A stretch of 64,000 nt of DNA, from positions 1,488,001 through 1,552,000 of the forward strand of contig JAHRCV010000001.1 in NCBI GenBank assembly GCA_019083985.1. Reading direction: 5' to 3'. Both the position numbers and the translations under genes were made by a program. Below are positions 35,405 to 42,440 of this stretch, piece after piece. Every line of letters begins with the position of its first letter. The first letter of the stretch is position 1. Origin of the DNA: Rhizobiales bacterium TNE-4 (GTDB lineage Bacteria; Pseudomonadota; Alphaproteobacteria; Rhizobiales; Beijerinckiaceae). The notes under the pieces were generated by a model. That model had not been told where the DNA came from. It saw only the letters and a list, made by a program, of their open reading frames with translations, and did not search any database.

Positions 35405-36130
35405 TTAGCCCTTGGTGCGGAGCGACGAACGCCCGCCATCCACGCCCACGATCTGGCCGCTGATCCAGCCTGCTTCGGGTGACAGTAACAAAGCGGCAAG
35501 CGGCGCAATATCATCGGCTTCGCCGAGGCGCTGAAGCGCATGCATTTGCGCAATCGCGGTCGCCATTGTCTCATTCGCGGTCAGTGCTTTGGCGAGCTCG
35601 GTCTTGGTTAGCGACGGCGCAATGCAATTGACCCGCACTTTGGGCGCCAATTCAGCTGCGAGCGCGCGCGTCAGCCCTTCGATCGCGCCCTTGGCCATCG
35701 CCACGGAGGCGTGGGCGGTAAAGCCCTGCGCTACGGCCACTGTCGAGAAGAACAGGACCGATGCTGCATCTTGCTTTTTAAAAACTGGCAAAGCGGCTTG
35801 AACCGCCCGGACCGCGCCCAGTGCATTCACACGGAAATCGGTTTCGAAATCCTGATCGCTCAACCGCGCGACCGGCTTGAGATTGATCGTGCCGACGGCG
35901 TAAGCGAGACCATCGAGCCCCTCGCCGGCCTCCGAGACGGCCCGTTTGATCGCATCACCATCATTCACGTCACACACGGAATAAGAAGCGCCGATCTCCT
36001 GCGCCAGAGCCTGCAACCGGCCCTCGTCGCGTGCAGCCAAATGGACGCCGCGCCCCTGCCCTCGTAACCGCCGGGCGAGTGCCGCCCCGATGCCGCCCGT
36101 TCCCCCCAAGATCAACACCGTCGACGCCAT
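35405..36130 (-). CDS. SDR-family Rossmann protein lacking the catalytic Tyr
   Basis: Short-chain dehydrogenase/reductase fold, 241 aa. The cofactor loop is [17 protein letters not shown] and DVND binds the adenine. The usual YxxxK reads VxxxK ([10 protein letters not shown]; the Val codon is at 35704-35702), so Lys and the upstream Ser in FFSTVAV remain but Tyr is gone. It may bind NAD(P)H without classical reductase activity. I start at the ATG at 36130, which has AAGGA about 7 nt upstream; ATG 36145 is possible. It is two bases upstream of the photolyase and likely cotranscribed with it. Confidence 0.85.
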   Translation of the reverse strand: MASTVLILGGTGGIGAALARRLRGQGRGVHLAARDEGRLQALAQEIGASYSVCDVNDGDAIKRAVSEAGEGLDGLAYAVGTINLKPVARLSDQDFETDFRVNALGAVRAVQAALPVFKKQDAASVLFFSTVAVAQGFTAHASVAMAKGAIEGLTRALAAELAPKVRVNCIAPSLTKTELAKALTANETMATAIAQMHALQRLGEADDIAPLAALLLSPEAGWISGQIVGVDGGRSSLRTKG

Positions 36131-36195
36131 GGACTTGTCCTTCATGCGCACCACAATCCTCACGCATACGTGTTGGACCCCCGTTCGGATTGCCC

Positions 36196-36339
36196 ATGGC
36201 CAAGATGAGGAAAAAGGCGGATCTCCCGCAAAAAACCTGTGCCAGCTGTGGCCGTCCTTTCACATGGCGCAAGAAATGGGAGAAAGTCTGGGACGAGGTC
36301 CGCTATTGCTCGGATAAATGCCGCAGCCAGCGGGGGTAA
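36196..36339 (+). CDS. DUF2256 small zinc-ribbon-like protein
   Basis: 47-residue protein of the DUF2256 family. It carries a four-cysteine set, CASC early and C then C late in [12 protein letters not shown], joined by [16 protein letters not shown]. It probably binds zinc. In many bacteria it is next to or fused near FeS photolyases, and here it is divergent from the SDR/photolyase pair (66 bp between starts). Function is unknown. Confidence 0.85.
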   Translation: MAKMRKKADLPQKTCASCGRPFTWRKKWEKVWDEVRYCSDKCRSQRG

Positions 36340-36351
36340 GCGAGCAGAATA

Positions 36352-36396
36352 CCCTCGCCTTTCGAGACGCGGCTTTGCGGCTCCTCATCGTGAGGG
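36352..36396. repeat. REP-like palindromic element, single copy
   Basis: Runs from CCCTCG (36352) to GAGGG (36396). It has the same build as the elements at 56.8-58.1 kb: CCTTTCGAGACGC, a GC hairpin core (GCGGCTTTGCGGC type), then GCTCCTCATCGTGAGGG. It sits 9 bp beyond the mocA stop and just after DUF2256, between convergent genes, a typical place for such elements. Confidence 0.8.
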
Positions 36397-36404
36397 CTTA
36401 GGAG

Positions 36405-36995
36405 TCATTTTTTGGCGAACGAAGCCCAATCCGCAGGCGTATCGATATCGCGGGTGGCAGCATCAGAGGATTCCGGCATCTCGATCACCATGGCGCGATG
36501 CTTCTCAAGAATCTTGCGCGCACCCTGATCACCACTCAGCGTTTCGATCTCAGGAAATAACGCCGCCGCAATCATGCAGGGATTACCCCATTGCCCCTCA
36601 TGCACCGGCACAGCGGCGAGCGCGGCTGGCTCCGCCTCAAACGCCGCGTAAAGCCGATCGAGCAAAGCCGCATCCAGCCCGGGCATATCGGCGAGGATCA
36701 CGGCTGCGCCATCGATATTATCCGGCAACGCTTTGATCCCGGTTTTGAGCGAGGTTGATAGCCCCTGCGCGAAATCGGGATTGGTGACGAATGACACCGG
36801 CAAACCTGCGCATGCCGCTCGCACGGCATCGGCTTCATGACCGAGCACGACGACGACCGGTTTCAATTGTGACAGAACCGCCATCTTCACCGCATGCCGC
36901 ACCAACGGATCACCACCGTCTGTGAGCAGCAATTTGTTCTGCGCGCCCATGCGCGTCGAACGCCCGGCGGCCAGAACAATGGCGGCAACGCTCAT
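36405..36995 (-). CDS. mocA: Molybdenum cofactor nucleotidyltransferase (MocA family)
   Basis: 196-residue nucleotidyltransferase that links CMP (MocA) to molybdopterin to give the dinucleotide cofactor used by xanthine-oxidase family enzymes. The nucleotide loop is LAAGRSTRMGAQNKLLL; the metal Asp is in VILADMPGLD; PVHEGQWGNPCMIAA and GDQGARKIL are family features. The ATG at 36995 has GGGAGG 6 nt upstream and overlaps the preceding stop by 4 bp. It is the last gene of the Cox-type operon, so its product fits the CoxL-like subunit upstream. Confidence 0.92.
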   Translation of the reverse strand: MSVAAIVLAAGRSTRMGAQNKLLLTDGGDPLVRHAVKMAVLSQLKPVVVVLGHEADAVRAACAGLPVSFVTNPDFAQGLSTSLKTGIKALPDNIDGAAVILADMPGLDAALLDRLYAAFEAEPAALAAVPVHEGQWGNPCMIAAALFPEIETLSGDQGARKILEKHRAMVIEMPESSDAATRDIDTPADWASFAKK

Positions 36996-37999
36996 GCTTC
37001 GCCTCCCACACGCGGATGGCCACGTTGCACGATCTCCATCAAGAGGCCGCCCACGCCCATGCGGCGGATATCCTGCGCCGTCACGGGCACATCGGCAAGC
37101 AGGCGATCGAGCACCCAATCAAAACCATTTTCTGCCGGTGAACGCGCACAACCGGGTGCACCCAGCACATCGAAAGAGCCAAGTCGTCCGATCAACAACA
37201 GATTGCCGGGATCAACCGGCATGCCAAATTGCACAATGGTACCGCCCTGCCCCTCGAGCGCCGCCGGAATCACATCGCGGCGGTCGGTAATCGCCGAGGC
37301 ACCGAAGATGATGACAAGATCAGGCGCCTGCGCCGTCGTAGCCTGCATTGCATCGCGCAAAGCATGTTCATCATGTGCGCATTGCACATTGGCCACGATG
37401 GTCGCCTGTGCTTTTGCCAAGCGCTTCTCTAGAACCTGCACCGTCTTTGTGACGATGGAGGGTTTTAAGCCCGGCAGAACGGTAGAGATGACGGCGACAC
37501 GCTTGGCGCGGAACGGCTTCACACTGATGGCCTCACCGCCTGCAGCATGAATGGCCTGTATCAACAAGGATTCAGGGACCGCGAAAGGGATGATCTTCAC
37601 TGTACCAATCATCTCGCCCGCCTCGACGGGTTTCAGATGTGGCAGCGTTGCGCATGTCAGCGCCTCATCCACGGCATTGAATTGATCGATACGGGCTGCA
37701 TCAACAATTAGGATGCCAGCTTCATTCGCAAACAGATTGACGCGGCCTGTTGCGGGCATATCGCAGCGCGCGCCCGCACCGGAAAGTTTTTCCGCCGCGC
37801 GGCGGGCCGCCTCGTCCTCCGGCACATCACCCGCTTCGATCCTCGCACCGATGATGGATCGGACGCCCGCGGCAGTGAGCGCCGAACAATCCTCACGCGA
37901 TAGGACGCGCCCTTTCTTCATCACGAGTTCGCCCTGCCGCACCGCATGGGCAAGAATGGCGCCATCTGCCTCAGCAACAGGGATCGAACCAAAAAACAT
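36992..37999 (-). CDS. Molybdopterin-binding (MoeA/MoCF-like) protein
   Basis: 335-residue protein whose C-terminal half carries a MoCF-type molybdopterin-binding fold (VAVISTVLPGLKPSI, LVIIFGASAITDRRDVIPAA, LGAPGCARSPAENGFD). The N-terminal half has the MoeA-like features GELVMKKGRVLSREDCSAL and GEMIGTVKIIPFAVP. It is not standard MoeA, which is longer, and the family is associated with XdhC and MocA genes of molybdenum hydroxylases. It starts 1 bp within the XdhC-like stop (TGATG), so translation is coupled. Confidence 0.88.
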   Translation of the reverse strand: MFFGSIPVAEADGAILAHAVRQGELVMKKGRVLSREDCSALTAAGVRSIIGARIEAGDVPEDEAARRAAEKLSGAGARCDMPATGRVNLFANEAGILIVDAARIDQFNAVDEALTCATLPHLKPVEAGEMIGTVKIIPFAVPESLLIQAIHAAGGEAISVKPFRAKRVAVISTVLPGLKPSIVTKTVQVLEKRLAKAQATIVANVQCAHDEHALRDAMQATTAQAPDLVIIFGASAITDRRDVIPAALEGQGGTIVQFGMPVDPGNLLLIGRLGSFDVLGAPGCARSPAENGFDWVLDRLLADVPVTAQDIRRMGVGGLLMEIVQRGHPRVGGEA

Positions 38000-38694
38000 C
38001 AGGCACGACTTCCATCGGGCTTCAGCCGCAAAGAGGCAGTGATTTCACCCAAGATCGAAAGGGCGATTTCTGCTGGCGAAACGGCGCCAATATTCAATCC
38101 GATCGGTGCGTGGATCCGGGCGATAGACTCGGCTGAAAATCCGGCGGCTTCAAGCCGCTCAACGCGCTTGGCATGCGTCTTACGCGAACCGAGCGCACCG
38201 ATATAAAAACTATCGGACCGCAAAGCGATATGAAGTGCCGGGTCGTCAATCTTCGGGTCATGCGTGAGGAGAACGACAGCCGTGTAACGATCAATCCCCA
38301 ATTCCGGGATGATCGCATCGGGCCATTCGGCATAAAGCGGTACATCGGGAAAACGTTCTGGCGTGGCAAAAGCCGTCCGCGGATCAACGATGATCACATC
38401 ATGACCGAGCTGGCGTGCCATCGGTACCAGTGCCTGCGAGATATGGACTGCACCGACACAGAGAATCCGCAGGGGTGGTGTTTGCACGCTGATAAAATAT
38501 TGCGCGTCGCCCTCTTCCACCAAAGCGCTCTTGCCGGTTCTCAGCGCGAGATCAAGATGCGCCGCCAGCGGGTCGGTCGCCAACGCGGCAGGATCAACCA
38601 AGCGCTCTGTGCCATCGGCAATCGACGTGACCAGTAACGCGGCGCGCCGCGCACGCCGGGCTGCGTTGAGAGCGGCAAGCGTTTCAAGTTTCAC
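37999..38694 (-). CDS. XdhC-like Rossmann-domain protein
   Basis: Second half of an XdhC/CoxF-type maturation factor, 231 aa. The Rossmann part has ILCVGAVHISQALVPMARQL, VVLLTHDPKIDDPAL, FYIGALGSRKTHAKRVERL and HAPIGLNIGAVSPAEIALS. I place the start at the GTG at 38694, one base after the TGA of the separate XdhC N-terminal gene, with AAAGG about 8 nt upstream. XdhC proteins insert or sulfurate the molybdenum cofactor of hydroxylases. In many bacteria both parts are one protein; here they are split. Confidence 0.9.
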   Translation of the reverse strand: MKLETLAALNAARRARRAALLVTSIADGTERLVDPAALATDPLAAHLDLALRTGKSALVEEGDAQYFISVQTPPLRILCVGAVHISQALVPMARQLGHDVIIVDPRTAFATPERFPDVPLYAEWPDAIIPELGIDRYTAVVLLTHDPKIDDPALHIALRSDSFYIGALGSRKTHAKRVERLEAAGFSAESIARIHAPIGLNIGAVSPAEIALSILGEITASLRLKPDGSRA

Positions 38695-38695
38695 G

Positions 38696-39019
38696 TCACG
38701 CGACCTTTTCAACGAAGACGGAGATACGGCCACCACAAGAAAGGCCAACCTGCCATGCTGTCTCATCCGCCACACCGAAGGAGACAAGCTTGGCTGCACC
38801 GCTCTCGATCACATCCAGCGCCTCGGTGACAACCGCACCCTCGACACAGCCGCCCGAAACGGAACCGAGAAAATTCCCCTCGCCATCAATCACCAGCCGC
38901 GAACCGACCGGGCGCGGCGCCGAGCCCCATGTCTCGACAACGGTCGCGATCGCCACGTCACGCCCCGCCCGCCGCCATTCTTCCGCAGAGGCGAGAATAT
39001 CTTCATCATTCGCACGCAT
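38696..39019 (-). CDS. XdhC N-terminal domain protein
   Basis: 107-residue stand-alone XdhC_CoxI domain: VETWGSAPRPVGSRLVID, NFLGSVSGGCVEGAV and SFGVADETAWQVGLSCGG. The conserved cysteines in GGCVE and LSCGG are present. It is directly followed after one base by the Rossmann partner, so both are made in near 1:1 ratio. It acts in molybdenum-cofactor loading of the Cox-type enzyme encoded upstream in the same operon. Confidence 0.92.
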   Translation of the reverse strand: MRANDEDILASAEEWRRAGRDVAIATVVETWGSAPRPVGSRLVIDGEGNFLGSVSGGCVEGAVVTEALDVIESGAAKLVSFGVADETAWQVGLSCGGRISVFVEKVA

Positions 39020-39062
39020 CGGATCTCTCCTGTGCTTTCATTTAGGTCGATTGCCGCCCGCT

Positions 39063-40262
39063 TCAACTTGCCCGCCGAAGCCAGGCGCGCGGATCGGTCG
39101 CCAACGAAGGCTTGGCCGACAAGGCTTCCACCAATGTCTTCATGGCGTTGAGATTATGGATTGGCCGGAACTCATCGACATGGGGCAGCATGGCACGGAT
39201 GCCCTCCGCCTTCGCCTCAAACCCGCCCCAACGCAACAAAGGATTAAGCCAGACAAGCTTGCGGCACGAGCGGTGCAGCCGATCCATCTCGCGACCAAGT
39301 TCGGTCGTGCCATCACGCTCAAGCCCGTCAGTGAACAACAGCACGATCGCACCTTGCGTTAGCACGCGGCGCGACCAATCGACATTGAAACGATGCAGCG
39401 ATGTCGAGATGCGCGTGCCGCCTGCCCAATCCTTCACCTCTTCCGAACAGCGCGCCAAAGCCTCATCCGGATCGCGACGGCGCAATGCACGGGTGACATT
39501 GGTCAGCCGCGTGCCAAACAAAAACGTTTCGACGTGCCGGCGCTTGTCAGTAAGCGCATGAAGGAAATGCAGAAAGGTCCGCGTGTATTCGGCCATCGAG
39601 CCAGAAATATCGCAAATAGCGACGACAGGCGGATGCACCTCGGCGCGTTCACGTCGCTCAAGATGCATGGCGTTCCCGCCCGAACGCAAAGCCGCCCGCA
39701 AGGTGCGGCGTGCATCAATGCGCAGACCGCGCGCATCAGGCCGGAAGCGGCGCGTCTTCACCCAATCATCCGGCATCTGCATCGTCTCGATCAGGCGGCG
39801 CGCATCGCGCACTTCATCCGCCGTCATCTGCGCAAAATCTTTCCGCTGCAAAATCTCGCGCTCGGAAACGGTCAAGCGCGCATTGAACTCGATCTGCTCT
39901 TCTTTGATCTCTTCATTTTTGCTTTGCTTGAGGAGCGCCTGTGCGGCCCGCAGCGCGCCGGCATCGGGCTTCTTATCGTCAGGCGGCGCGCCGGGCGAAT
40001 GCGGCGACAAGGTCGCGATGATCTTTTCGATCAAGGCACGGCGTTTCCAAAACAGGCCAAAGGCCTGCGCGAACACCGCGGAATGTTCGTGTTTTTTCAC
40101 GAAGACGGCATGAAGCGTCCAGAAGAAATCCTGCTTGGTGCCGATCTGCGCGGCTTCGACTGCCTCAACCGCATCAAGCACTGCGCCTGGCCCAATCGGC
40201 AGCCCCGCCTCGCGTAAAGCGCGGGCAAAGAACGTAATGTTCTCGGCGAGGCGGCCTGACAT
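39063..40262 (-). CDS. coxE: VWA-domain maturation factor (CoxE-like)
   Basis: 399-residue CoxE-family protein. The C-terminal half is a von Willebrand A domain with an intact-looking metal site (VVAICDISGSMAEYTR, then TRISTSLHRFN and LLFTDGLERDG). The N-terminal half is helical and charged. CoxE works with the MoxR-type AAA+ protein CoxD in maturing the Mo active site of the hydroxylase. The gene begins immediately after the NTF2-like stop, with no gap. Confidence 0.92.
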   Translation of the reverse strand: MSGRLAENITFFARALREAGLPIGPGAVLDAVEAVEAAQIGTKQDFFWTLHAVFVKKHEHSAVFAQAFGLFWKRRALIEKIIATLSPHSPGAPPDDKKPDAGALRAAQALLKQSKNEEIKEEQIEFNARLTVSEREILQRKDFAQMTADEVRDARRLIETMQMPDDWVKTRRFRPDARGLRIDARRTLRAALRSGGNAMHLERRERAEVHPPVVAICDISGSMAEYTRTFLHFLHALTDKRRHVETFLFGTRLTNVTRALRRRDPDEALARCSEEVKDWAGGTRISTSLHRFNVDWSRRVLTQGAIVLLFTDGLERDGTTELGREMDRLHRSCRKLVWLNPLLRWGGFEAKAEGIRAMLPHVDEFRPIHNLNAMKTLVEALSAKPSLATDPRAWLRRAS

Positions 40263-40631
40263 TCAGCGCACCTCGAAGGTGAAAACCTTCTGCGCAATCT
40301 GCCACCGTCCATCGATCTTCAGCAAGGACAAGAGATCGGTAAAGTATTTTGGCGGTAAAGCACATTTCAACTTCACGAAGGCCGTACGGTCATCAAGAAT
40401 ATCGACCGACAGCACCTCGTCATGCCGGCTCATTCCTGAATCCTTGGGTTTCGGCCGTGAATTCACCGCCTTGAACCAATCATCCCGCGGCACAATGACG
40501 AGTTTTCCCTCATTGACATGGGCGAGCGCGCTTGTGGGATGAAATGCGCGACCGAGCTTTTCGGTATCGCCTTCGTACAAACCGTCAAGATAGTCCTTGA
40601 TCACGGCATCGATAGCAGCACGGTCGTTCAT
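40263..40631 (-). CDS. NTF2-like (putative lumazine-binding) protein
   Basis: 122-residue NTF2-fold protein of the putative lumazine-binding type: IDAVIKDYLDGLYEGDTEKL, FHPTSALAHVNEGKLVIVPR and FTDLLSLLKIDGRWQIAQKV. The ATG at 40631 has GAGG just upstream. Its place between the CoxD- and CoxE-like genes, with gaps of 7 and 0 bp, is unusual. It could bind a ligand of the hydroxylase or a maturation intermediate; nothing in the sequence proves either. Confidence 0.85.
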   Translation of the reverse strand: MNDRAAIDAVIKDYLDGLYEGDTEKLGRAFHPTSALAHVNEGKLVIVPRDDWFKAVNSRPKPKDSGMSRHDEVLSVDILDDRTAFVKLKCALPPKYFTDLLSLLKIDGRWQIAQKVFTFEVR

Positions 40632-40638
40632 CACACCC

Positions 40639-41535
40639 TCACGCTTTCAAAGAATCGATCTTCGCCTTGAGATCGGACGCCTGCATTTTTTGAATGTCAT
40701 CCTGATATTTCAGAAGCACGCCGAGCGTGTCGGTCACCAATTCAGGATCAAGCGCGACCGCATCGAGTTCAACCAAGGCCTGCGCCCAATCGAGCGTCTC
40801 GGCGACGCCCGGTGCTTTGAACAAATCTTCTTTCCGGATCGCTTGCACGAAAGACACGATTTCCTGCGAGAGCTTTGCAGGTGCATCGGGAGCACGGCTT
40901 TTGAGAATTTTCAATTCGCGCTCGGCATTAGGATAGCCAACCCAATGATAGAGGCAGCGGCGTTTGAGTGCGTCATGAATCTCGCGCGTACGGTTCGATG
41001 TGACGATCACGATCGGAGCATGGGCGGCCTTGATGGTGCCAAGTTCGGGTACCGTGACCTGAAAATCAGAAAGCACCTCGAGAAGGAACGCTTCGAACGC
41101 CTCATCGGTGCGATCAAGTTCGTCGATCAGCAAAATTGGCGCGCCATTCACATGCGGCTCAAGCGCTTGCAGCAAGGGTCGCTTGATCAGATATTTTTCT
41201 GAGAATACATCGTTCTCAAGCTCCGTGCGGTCCGTTGCACCGCCGGCTTCCGCCAAGCGAATGGCCATCATCTGGCCGGCATAATTCCATTCATACACAG
41301 CGGAGGCGACGTCGAGCCCCTCATAGCATTGCAGCCGGATGAGATCGCGCCCCAGCGTTTTGGCGAGCACTTTGGCAATCTCGGTTTTACCAACCCCCGC
41401 CTCGCCTTCGAGCAGGATCGGCCGGCCGAGTTTCAACGCGAGGAAGATGACGGTCGCAAGCGCCCGGTCGGCGACATAATCGCCTGACTGCAGAAGCGTC
41501 AGCGTCTCATCAATCGATTGCGGCAACGCGGCCAT
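40639..41535 (-). CDS. coxD: MoxR-family AAA+ ATPase (CoxD-like)
   Basis: 298-residue MoxR-type AAA+ ATPase. Walker A is ILLEGEAGVGKTEIAKVLA, Walker B is APILLIDELDRTDEAFEAFL, sensor 1 is IVIVTSNRTREIHDALKRRC. CoxD uses ATP to remodel the CoxL subunit for sulfur and metal insertion, with CoxE as partner. GGAGTGAAGC precedes the ATG. The gene is 85 bp downstream of coxM. Confidence 0.93.
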   Translation of the reverse strand: MAALPQSIDETLTLLQSGDYVADRALATVIFLALKLGRPILLEGEAGVGKTEIAKVLAKTLGRDLIRLQCYEGLDVASAVYEWNYAGQMMAIRLAEAGGATDRTELENDVFSEKYLIKRPLLQALEPHVNGAPILLIDELDRTDEAFEAFLLEVLSDFQVTVPELGTIKAAHAPIVIVTSNRTREIHDALKRRCLYHWVGYPNAERELKILKSRAPDAPAKLSQEIVSFVQAIRKEDLFKAPGVAETLDWAQALVELDAVALDPELVTDTLGVLLKYQDDIQKMQASDLKAKIDSLKA

Positions 41536-41619
41536 GCTTCACTCCGGGATATGCGCGGGAAATGCGAATGCCCGGCAGCATGGCCGGGCATTCTGTAGCC
41601 TGCTTTGATCAGCGTCAGC

Positions 41620-42426
41620 TTACTTGCCGAGCGCCTTGTTCACGGCCCGCTTCGCCATCACGCCAATGAGATGGGCGCGATAGTCCGGCGAGGCATGGAT
41701 ATCACCATTGAGCCCATCAGCCGGAACGGAAAGCCCATCCAGCGATTTGGCGTTGAATCGGGTCTTCAAGGCCGCTTCAAATTCCGGCAGGCGGAACACA
41801 CCGTTCGCGCCCGCGCCGGTTACGGCAACGCGCACATCCGAGCCCTTCTTGCCGACGAACACGCCCACCATGGCGTAGCGCGAAGCCGGGTTCGGGAATT
41901 TCTCGTAAGCGGCCTTTTGCGGCACAGGGAAAATCACTTTCGTGATGATCTCGCCGTCTTCAAGCGCTGTGTCGAACATGCCAGTGAAGAATTCATCAGC
42001 CGGGATCTTGCGCTTGTTGGTGACGATGGTCGCACCAAGGCCAAGGCAAGCCGCAGGATAATCGGCGGCGGGATCATTGTTGGCGATCGAGCCGCCAATC
42101 GTCCCGCGATTGCGCACCGCCGGATCGCCAATGCCTTCGGCCAAAGCGGCGAGGCCCGGAATAGCAGTCTTCACGATGTGGGAATTGGCGACATCGGCGT
42201 GCTTCGTCATCGCGCCGATATGGAGATTGCGGCCCTTGAGCTCGATGCCCCCCATGCCGTCGACCTGATTGAGATCGATCAGCATCGCAGGCGAAGCGAG
42301 CCGCTGCTTCATCGTCGGCAACAGCGTCTGGCCACCGGCGAGGAGTTTGCCATCACCGCCAGCCTTGGCGAGTAGCCCCGCAGCCTGCCGCACGGTTTTC
42401 GGCCGCTGATAATTGAAAGCATACAT
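41620..42426 (-). CDS. coxM: FAD-binding subunit of a Cox-type molybdenum hydroxylase (CoxM-like)
   Basis: 268-residue medium subunit with the CO dehydrogenase flavoprotein fold. The FAD pyrophosphate-binding stretches are KLLAGGQTLLPTMKQRL and TIGGSIANNDPAADYPA. It passes electrons from the Mo centre via the Fe-S subunit to the quinone pool or another acceptor. I use the ATG at 42426, which starts at the family N-terminus (MYAFNYQRPKTVRQAAGLL). It is 14 bp downstream of the large subunit gene. Confidence 0.94.
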   Translation of the reverse strand: MYAFNYQRPKTVRQAAGLLAKAGGDGKLLAGGQTLLPTMKQRLASPAMLIDLNQVDGMGGIELKGRNLHIGAMTKHADVANSHIVKTAIPGLAALAEGIGDPAVRNRGTIGGSIANNDPAADYPAACLGLGATIVTNKRKIPADEFFTGMFDTALEDGEIITKVIFPVPQKAAYEKFPNPASRYAMVGVFVGKKGSDVRVAVTGAGANGVFRLPEFEAALKTRFNAKSLDGLSVPADGLNGDIHASPDYRAHLIGVMAKRAVNKALGK

Positions 42427-42440
42427 GGACGAGGTCTCCC

